NCBI GenBank assembly: GCA_910588695.1
Contig: CAJUOV010000015.1
Span: 1 to 45,289 of the forward strand
DNA length: 45,289 bases
From: an uncultured Christensenellaceae bacterium
GTDB lineage: Bacteria > Bacillota > Clostridia > Christensenellales > Borkfalkiaceae
Direction of reading: 5' to 3'
The position numbers and the translations under genes were made by a program. Below are positions 40,861-45,289 of the stretch, one piece after another. Positions within the stretch are counted from its first letter, which is position 1, and each line of letters starts with the position of its first letter. Below the pieces are notes generated by a model. That model worked only from the letters and a program-made list of their open reading frames with translations. It ran no database searches and was not told the DNA's origin.

Positions 40861-41199
40861 ATGTCTGGATTCAACAAAGGCGGCATGGGAGGAGCCGGAA
40901 TGCAAAACCTCATGAAGCAGGCGCAAAAGATGCAGGAGGAAATGCAGGAAACGGAGAAATTGCTCGACGATTGGGAGATCGTGGGTACTTCGGGCGGAGA
41001 GGCGGTCGTCGTGTATATGAACGCGAAAAAAATTATCGACGGGATCGAGATCGACAAATCGGTCATCGATCCTGACGATGAAGAAATGCTTGAAGATCTG
41101 ATTATGGCGGCGATTCTCGACGGCTATAAAAAGGCGGAGGAAGTTTATAAAGAAAAGATGGGTAAATACTCCGCAGGCGGCATGGGGGGACTTTTTTAA
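40861..41199 (+). CDS. ebfC: YbaB/EbfC nucleoid-associated protein
   Basis: A 112-residue DNA-binding protein of the YbaB/EbfC family. Gly/Met-rich N-terminus, coiled segment MKQAQKMQEEMQET, EIVGTSGGEAVVVYMNAKK and a Gly-rich end. It binds the nucleoid and sits between dnaX and recR, as in most bacteria. The frame opens earlier (40795) inside dnaX, but the ATG at 40861 follows AAGGAG. Confidence 0.95.
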   Translation: MSGFNKGGMGGAGMQNLMKQAQKMQEEMQETEKLLDDWEIVGTSGGEAVVVYMNAKKIIDGIEIDKSVIDPDDEEMLEDLIMAAILDGYKKAEEVYKEKMGKYSAGGMGGLF

Positions 41200-41793
41200 G
41201 TGGATGTCTTTATCGAACCGATTGGTCGGCTCATGAACGAGTTTTCCAAACTCCCAGGGGTCGGGAAAAAGACGGCGCAGCGTTATGCGTATCGCGTGAT
41301 CAGAATGTCGGAAGAAGAAGCGGAGGGCTTTGCAAAAGCGATTGTGGGAGTTAAAAAACAAGTGCGCTTTTGCAACGTATGCGGGAATTTTACGGTCAAC
41401 GAAATATGCGACATTTGCAAAGTTCGCGATCATACGGTAATTTGTGTTGTAAAGGAACCGAAAGATGTGATCGCTTTCGAAAAATTGCGTGAATTCAAAG
41501 GCGTATATCATGTTTTGCACGGGGTCATCGATCCGATGAACGGGGTCACGCCGAACGATATTCGCATTAAAGAGCTTTTGGAACGCACGCAGAAAGAAGA
41601 GGCGCGGGAGGTCATCATGGCGACCAATCCCGACGTCGAGGGCGAAGCAACCGCCATGTATATTGCGAAACTGTTAAAACCGCTCGGAGTAAAAGTAACG
41701 CGGCTCGCGCATGGGATTCCGGTCGGTTCGGAACTTGAATATGCGGATGAAGTGACGCTTTCGCGCGCGCTCATCGAACGAAAAGAATTGTAA
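41200..41793 (+). CDS. recR: Recombination mediator RecR
   Basis: A 197-residue protein: helix-hairpin-helix SKLPGVGKKTAQRYAYRV, four-cysteine zinc finger CNVCGNFTVNEICDIC, Toprim domain (CVVKEPKDVIAFE) and Walker-like C-terminus (THE RLAHGIPVG region). It acts with RecO to load RecA on gapped DNA. GTG start immediately after the ebfC stop, with GGGGGA 9 bases upstream. Confidence 0.96.
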   Translation: MDVFIEPIGRLMNEFSKLPGVGKKTAQRYAYRVIRMSEEEAEGFAKAIVGVKKQVRFCNVCGNFTVNEICDICKVRDHTVICVVKEPKDVIAFEKLREFKGVYHVLHGVIDPMNGVTPNDIRIKELLERTQKEEAREVIMATNPDVEGEATAMYIAKLLKPLGVKVTRLAHGIPVGSELEYADEVTLSRALIERKEL

Positions 41794-41802
41794 GGTGTCG
41801 AT

Positions 41803-42771
41803 ATGAAAATTTCCGTACTCGGTTGCGGCAGATGGGGTTCCTTTCTTGCGTGGTATCTCTCGCGGCTCAATCACAAAGTTATCTCGTGGGGACCGGAAGA
41901 CGGGGAGTCTTATCGTGTTCTCAAAGAAACGGGAAAGAACGAATATGTTTCGCTCGACGAAAAAATCCGTTTGACCTGCGATCTGAAAGAAGCGGTCACT
42001 TCTTCCGAAATTATTGTAATTTCTATCAGCGCGCAGGGGTTGCGCGGGTTTATGCGCGAAGTGAATGTTTACGACGTGTCCGAAAAAATTTTCGTTCTCT
42101 GCATGAAAGGGATCGAATACGGTACGGGAAAGCGTCTCAGCGAGATCATGACGGAGAGCGGTATTTCTCCCGATAAGCTCGCTGTGTGGGTGGGGCCGGG
42201 ACATATTCAGAGCTTTGTAGCGAAAATTCCGAGTTGTATGGTAATCGATTCGGAAAACGACGCGCTGAAAACCTCGCTTGTCGATTTATTCAAAAGCGAT
42301 CTGATTCGTTTTTATTACGGAACGGATCTGCTTGGTACGGAGATCGGCGCGGCGGCTAAAAACGTTATGGGCGTCGCCGCGGGCGTGCTCGACGTGGTGG
42401 CGCAGCCTCTGAAAGGTCCGCTTATGACGCGAGGCGCTCGGGAGGTCGCGCGACTTATTAAAGCGCTTGGCGGAAACGAACTTTCCGCCTATGGGCTGGC
42501 GCATCTCGGCGATTATGAAACGACGCTGTTTTCGCAATATTCTCACAATCGTATGTACGGAGAAATGCTTGCGAGGGGAGAGCGGTTCGAAAAACTTGCG
42601 GAAGGGGTCGCGACTTCCGAAGCGTTGAAATTTCTCGGCGAACGGTATAACGTCGAACTGCCCATTACGGAAGCTGTCTATAACGTATGTTACGGTTCGG
42701 GAAACGACGTGGAGCGCTGTAAGAGCGAGATCGAAAGACTGTTTGCAAGAAGTATCAAGGCGGAAATTTAA
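41803..42771 (+). CDS. gpsA: Glycerol-3-phosphate dehydrogenase [NAD(P)+]
   Basis: A 322-residue enzyme reducing DHAP to sn-glycerol-3-phosphate for phospholipids. Rossmann motif VLGCGRWGS, KGIEYGTG, GPGHIQSF (where most have GPSHA), catalytic Lys in GTEIGAAAKNVMGVAAG and GLAHLGDYETTLF. Last gene of the long operon; AAGGTG site. Followed by the hairpin and terminator at 42795-42877. Confidence 0.94.
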   Translation: MKISVLGCGRWGSFLAWYLSRLNHKVISWGPEDGESYRVLKETGKNEYVSLDEKIRLTCDLKEAVTSSEIIVISISAQGLRGFMREVNVYDVSEKIFVLCMKGIEYGTGKRLSEIMTESGISPDKLAVWVGPGHIQSFVAKIPSCMVIDSENDALKTSLVDLFKSDLIRFYYGTDLLGTEIGAAAKNVMGVAAGVLDVVAQPLKGPLMTRGAREVARLIKALGGNELSAYGLAHLGDYETTLFSQYSHNRMYGEMLARGERFEKLAEGVATSEALKFLGERYNVELPITEAVYNVCYGSGNDVERCKSEIERLFARSIKAEI

Positions 42772-42781
42772 CGTTGATCAG

Positions 42782-42819
42782 AAAAACGGGACGCGCTTAC
42801 CGCAGTTTCCATAGGGAAT
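42782..42819 (+). repeat. Left arm of an inverted repeat pair around the GNAT gene
   Basis: A 13-base block aaaaacgggacgc (42782-42794) and tagggaat (42812-42819) recur inverted at 44155-44193 with nearly the same spacing (17 and 18 bases). Confidence 0.55.
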
Positions 42820-42830
42820 ATTCGGTAAGC
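42795..42830 (+). other. Hairpin downstream of gpsA
   Basis: Outer stem gcttaccg/cggtaagc (42795-42802 with 42823-42830) and inner ttcc/ggaa (42807-42810 with 42815-42818). A structured 3' region of unknown role. Confidence 0.55.
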
Positions 42831-42849
42831 CGCAGGTTGTAGAGATTAA

Positions 42850-42877
42850 GGCGTGGCGTGAAGCCACGCTTTTTTTG
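42850..42877 (+). terminator. Rho-independent terminator of the mrnC-gpsA operon
   Basis: A 7-bp GC stem (42851-42857 with 42863-42869, loop gtgaa) followed by seven Ts. Nothing further is seen between 42878 and 42960 apart from a short palindrome gctactcgtagc. Confidence 0.9.
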
Positions 42878-42960
42878 ATATTTATATTGCTGTTCGAGCG
42901 AGCTACTCGTAGCCTAGTGAGATATAGATATGTTTTATATAGCACGCAAAATTCAATCGG

Positions 42961-42989
42961 TTGCACTCTTCTATTTTTCGTGATATAAT
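42961..42989 (+). promoter_or_regulatory. Promoter of GNAT gene
   Basis: -35 TTGCAC (42961-42966), 17-bp spacer, extended -10 TGaTATAAT (hexamer 42984-42989). Confidence 0.82.
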
Positions 42990-43030
42990 GATTGTACGAT
43001 AAACAGTAATTTAGCGCAAGGAGAGTATTT

Positions 43031-43891
43031 ATGTATTCGGTCGAATGCGATCAAACACAGGAACGCTTTAATAATCGGTATAAAGAAATTCAAAAATTTT
43101 TGCGGCTCAATGCCGACTGCGGCTATAACGAGCATTTTCATTGGGGACGATTGGATTGGATGATGGCACACCCGTGTCTTGACGTTGAAATGTTGCCTAA
43201 AATTGCTCTATTCAGAGATAGAAACACAACGATTGTCGGTGTCGTTATGTTTGATACTTGTTATCAAAACCGTTGGTATATTCTGCATTCTGTTTCCGAC
43301 GAAAAACTTTTGCGGCAAATGATAGAGTATATAATCGAAATCGACGACAAGCCGACGATTAAGGCTAACTTAAATGATTTCGTACTTTGCAAATTGCTCG
43401 CTGATATGAATTACAAAATACAAAATACGGAAAGCGTCTTGACTATGGATCTATCGCACGATCTTTCCTATGGGCTTCCCGTAGAATTTTCTGTCAGCAA
43501 ACCTAACGCACCAATCGACGAGTGGAAATGGCGGTTGGTGATACACCGCGGCTTTGATAACGACGGTATGCCGCAAATATTAAGCGAAGAAACCGCAGAA
43601 GCGGAAAAACAACTGCGAATTAACGAATATATTAAAATATTTGCAATTAAAGACGGAGATTATGTTGCCCATTGCGGTGTGTGGTATCACGGCGGAGAAA
43701 CCGCGTATATCGAACCTGTTGCGACTGTTCCTGAATACCGCAGAAAAGGGCTTGGCAGAGCCGTTGTTTACGAGGCATTGAAACGAGCGGAAAATCAAGG
43801 TGCAAAAAGAGCAATCGTTATTTCGGGACAAGACTTCTATTATAATATCGGTATGAAAAAATCATCGGAAGTCGGTACTTTTGTAAAATAA
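43031..43891 (+). CDS. GNAT-family N-acetyltransferase
   Basis: A 286-residue protein with an N-terminal degenerate GNAT-like half and a C-terminal active GNAT domain. The acetyl-CoA pyrophosphate loop is RRKGLGRA after IEPVATVPEY, and the final strand ends DFYYNIGMKKS. It transfers an acetyl group to an unknown amine. AAGGAGAG ribosome site and its own promoter. More AT-rich than the preceding operon and boxed by repeat sequences, so it may be a recent insertion. Confidence 0.88.
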   Translation: MYSVECDQTQERFNNRYKEIQKFLRLNADCGYNEHFHWGRLDWMMAHPCLDVEMLPKIALFRDRNTTIVGVVMFDTCYQNRWYILHSVSDEKLLRQMIEYIIEIDDKPTIKANLNDFVLCKLLADMNYKIQNTESVLTMDLSHDLSYGLPVEFSVSKPNAPIDEWKWRLVIHRGFDNDGMPQILSEETAEAEKQLRINEYIKIFAIKDGDYVAHCGVWYHGGETAYIEPVATVPEYRRKGLGRAVVYEALKRAENQGAKRAIVISGQDFYYNIGMKKSSEVGTFVK

Positions 43892-43903
43892 ATTTCAATT
43901 TAT

Positions 43904-44018
43904 CGTTCTCTAACGTCATGTTGAGCGGAGGCATAAGCCGTAGCCGAAACATCTCACAATTTTAGATTCTTTGGCACGACGCAAGGACGCGTCGGCTCAG
44001 AATGACGTTTTGGGAACG
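43904..44018. repeat. Palindromic intergenic element, about 100-115 bp
   Basis: Arms aacgtcatgttgagc (43912-43926) and gctcagaatgacgtt (43995-44009) are inverted (13 of 15 positions), with cgttc/gaacg extending to 43904 and 44018. The interior has gccgtagccgaaacatctc. It resembles the dispersed 'gtcattctgagcgaa' class of intergenic repeats. Nothing coding is seen in 43892-44214. Confidence 0.7.
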
Positions 44019-44080
44019 GCGAGGGACATGACATTGTATAAAGATAAATTTTAATTTAGCGTGCTAAATATGTTTAGTTA

Positions 44081-44114
44081 AAAGCACTCGAATAAAATGT
44101 TCGAGTGCTTTTTT
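44081..44114 (+). terminator. Terminator after GNAT gene (also usable from the minus side)
   Basis: A 12-bp stem (44081-44092 with 44100-44111) followed by Ts. It lies between convergent transcripts. Confidence 0.85.
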
Positions 44115-44154
44115 CATAATCTGAAAGCGTATCAATAAAATATTTGTTTTTTCA

Positions 44155-44193
44155 ATTCCCTACGGGAAGTTATATTTACTGCGTCCCGTTTTT
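44155..44193 (-). repeat. Right arm of the inverted repeat pair around the GNAT gene
   Basis: Inverted counterpart of 42782-42819: the 13-base block lies at 44181-44193 and attcccta at 44155-44162. Confidence 0.55.
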
Positions 44194-44214
44194 AATGTTT
44201 TGTTATAAACGTTT

Positions 44215-44433
44215 TCAAAAAAGTTCACAGCAACAATTACAGCAGTCGTAATCACTGCGGAAGTTGTCACAATCACAGCAACAGCAATTGTGAACGCAGA
44301 TAATTTTATAATACACCTTTCTGCCGTTTTCGTTCGGAGTCCGAATAATGGTTTGAACCGAGTTGCTGTAAGTTATAATCGGGGTATTTTCCGAGTTGTC
44401 AGTTATACTGGCGATATTTGCTATTATTTTCAT
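44215..44433 (-). CDS. Small cysteine-rich protein
   Basis: A 72-residue protein not recognised as a named family. The N-terminal half (ITYSNSVQTIIRTP) is short and beta-like and recalls the TxSNTVxT phrase at the start of the neighbouring DUF11 protein. The last 27 residues hold 11 cysteines in clusters (NCCCCDCD...DYDCCNCCC). It starts one base after the DUF11 gene stop with GAAGGT upstream, so it is genuinely co-translated. Likely ideas are disulfide crosslinking in a surface or spore coat, or metal binding. Neither is shown. Confidence 0.7.
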   Translation of the reverse strand: MKIIANIASITDNSENTPIITYSNSVQTIIRTPNENGRKVYYKIICVHNCCCCDCDNFRSDYDCCNCCCELF

Positions 44434-44434
44434 A

Positions 44435-45205
44435 TTATAGTACCTTCACGTCAAATTCGACTGTAAGCGTTTCATTCGGTGTCAGACTGCGGAGGGTAAA
44501 ACCCATTTTCGGATTATAGGCGGAATATGTCGTGCCGTCTATTTTGATGCTGTTTGCAACGAAGATCGTGCCGTCGGGGATTTCGTCTTTGAATACCAGA
44601 TCGGTTTTTGTAATGTTTCCCGTATTTTTGACAGTGACCGTATAATGCAGTTTTTCGCCTTTGATTGCAAACGATTTGTCTACGGTTTTTATTACGCTGA
44701 TATTATCGGAAATAACGAAAATTGAAAGGGTATCGGTATTTTCGTAATAATTTACATTTCCTCTTGCGGGATCGTTTACGCTATAACGCAACGTTGCAAT
44801 ATTTTTTATGGGCGCCGTTGTCGGCTTTTCCGCTTTTATTTCGTATTCGATAATTATCGTTTCGTCCGGTTTCAAATCGGGAAGTTCAAATCCCGTTAAA
44901 GGATTGTAAGTCGGTTGTGCGACTCCGTTTATTTTAACGCTTCCCTCCACAAAACTTGCGCCGTCAGTTTGAGGTACCGTAAAATAATTACGGAATAGTT
45001 TGGTTGTTGAATGGTTGGTTATAACAATGGTATTGCGCACGTTTTCGCCCACCCGAACGGTTGTTTTGTCGGAACGGATTGCTTTTGAAACTGAAAAAGA
45101 TAAAATTTCAGTGATTACGGTGTTGCTTTCCGTTTTTTCCGAGATTCGTTTACTATCGGGCAGAATAGCGCTGTACGTTATGTTCGATTTATTGGGTATT
45201 AGCAT
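44435..45205 (-). CDS. DUF11-repeat protein
   Basis: A 256-residue protein. N-terminal strand region (NKSNITYSAILPDS...ESNTVITEIL) and two DUF11-type beta-sandwich repeats (about 40-145 and 155-256), each with a VRVGENVRNTIVITN or IKGEKLHYTVTVKN entry and an xGxIFVxNSIKIDG/GASFVEGSVKING core. No signal peptide. Such two-repeat proteins are common in clostridia and are thought to be surface or spore associated. GAGGGG ribosome site; follows the partial gene at 45220 by 14 bases. Confidence 0.85.
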   Translation of the reverse strand: MLIPNKSNITYSAILPDSKRISEKTESNTVITEILSFSVSKAIRSDKTTVRVGENVRNTIVITNHSTTKLFRNYFTVPQTDGASFVEGSVKINGVAQPTYNPLTGFELPDLKPDETIIIEYEIKAEKPTTAPIKNIATLRYSVNDPARGNVNYYENTDTLSIFVISDNISVIKTVDKSFAIKGEKLHYTVTVKNTGNITKTDLVFKDEIPDGTIFVANSIKIDGTTYSAYNPKMGFTLRSLTPNETLTVEFDVKVL

Positions 45206-45219
45206 AATTTACCCCTCAA

Positions 45220-45289
45220 TTAATCTACGGTAACTTGGAAACTTGTCGTTGCGCTGCCGTCGGGCTGTAAATTTGCCACACTGTAACCG
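45220..45289 (-). CDS. 3' end of a gene running out of the window
   Basis: An open minus-strand frame enters from the right edge and ends with TAA at 45220-45222. The visible C-terminus is GYSVANLQPDGSATTSFQVT plus VD, beta-rich. It is 14 bases upstream of the DUF11 gene and so probably a same-operon, same-type surface protein. Too little is visible to name it. Confidence 0.65.
   Translation of the reverse strand, partial: GYSVANLQPDGSATTSFQVTVD

Noticed and set aside
1..45289. CRISPR arrays, integrases, insertion sequences or replication origin
   Set aside because: No evenly spaced direct repeats, transposase/recombinase frames or DnaA-box clusters were seen on reading.

Overview
The window looks like chromosomal DNA of an anaerobic, probably gut-associated clostridial Firmicute. 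The evidence is clostridial families (DUF4364, TSCPD, YerC/TrpR-like, LemA/DUF2207, aconitase-like 'hydratase' relatives, two-repeat DUF11 proteins), Bacillus-like gene order around mrnC-rlmB-sigH and dnaX-ebfC-recR, strong AGGAGG-type ribosome sites, frequent TTG/GTG starts and moderate GC. An uncultured Christensenellales/Borkfalkia-like lineage is a guess, not a result. No CRISPR array, integrase or intact insertion sequence is visible.

Layout. 1-1300: minus-strand small genes (TSCPD, DUF4364, an HPr-like protein without its active histidine). 1355-5346: an unknown protein and a Nudix hydrolase, then a polar amino-acid ABC transporter co-transcribed with a TrpR-like regulator. 5387-7366: single genes (PlsC-like protein, amidase-domain protein, cytidine-deaminase-fold protein). 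7477-23348: an AraC-type regulator followed by a roughly 15 kb glycan-utilisation operon. It holds a nucleoside hydrolase, LplB/LplC permeases, a 615-residue binding lipoprotein, a membrane-anchored BNR (sialidase-fold) enzyme, a 987-residue surface protein with a duplicated three-module architecture, a cytosolic BNR enzyme, a short FGGY kinase, an HpcH/HpaI aldolase and a GH2 beta-galactosidase. 23389-31778: isochorismatase-like hydrolase, tRNA-Ser(CGA), SDR, bacterial-PH protein, an aconitase-fold protein that has lost its catalytic and iron-sulfur motifs, LemA, DUF2207 and glycerol kinase. 31865-34991: glmM-glmS (amino-sugar and peptidoglycan precursor). 34998-37370: minus-strand Kef-type antiporter plus aldo/keto reductase. 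37444-42877: one long information-processing operon mrnC-rlmB-sigH-dnaX-ebfC-recR-gpsA. 42782-44193: a GNAT gene flanked by an inverted repeat pair and a palindromic intergenic element. 44215-45289: minus-strand DUF11-type proteins and an 11-cysteine small protein, cut by the window edge.

How it works together. The central locus reads as: glycan cleaved or bound outside (anchored BNR enzyme, modular surface protein), oligosaccharide captured by the lipoprotein and imported by the LplB/LplC pair with an ATPase encoded elsewhere, trimmed inside by a second BNR enzyme and the GH2 enzyme, and the unusual sugar routed through a kinase and a pyruvate-type aldolase. Both BNR proteins lack a recognisable sialidase RIP arginine motif and no nanA/nanE/nanK is present, so the substrate may not be ordinary sialic acid. 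Other points worth attention are the degenerate aconitase, two promoters whose spacing predicts leaderless mRNAs, and a promoter-bearing sequence of about 55 bp repeated in front of tRNA-Ser and the antiporter.
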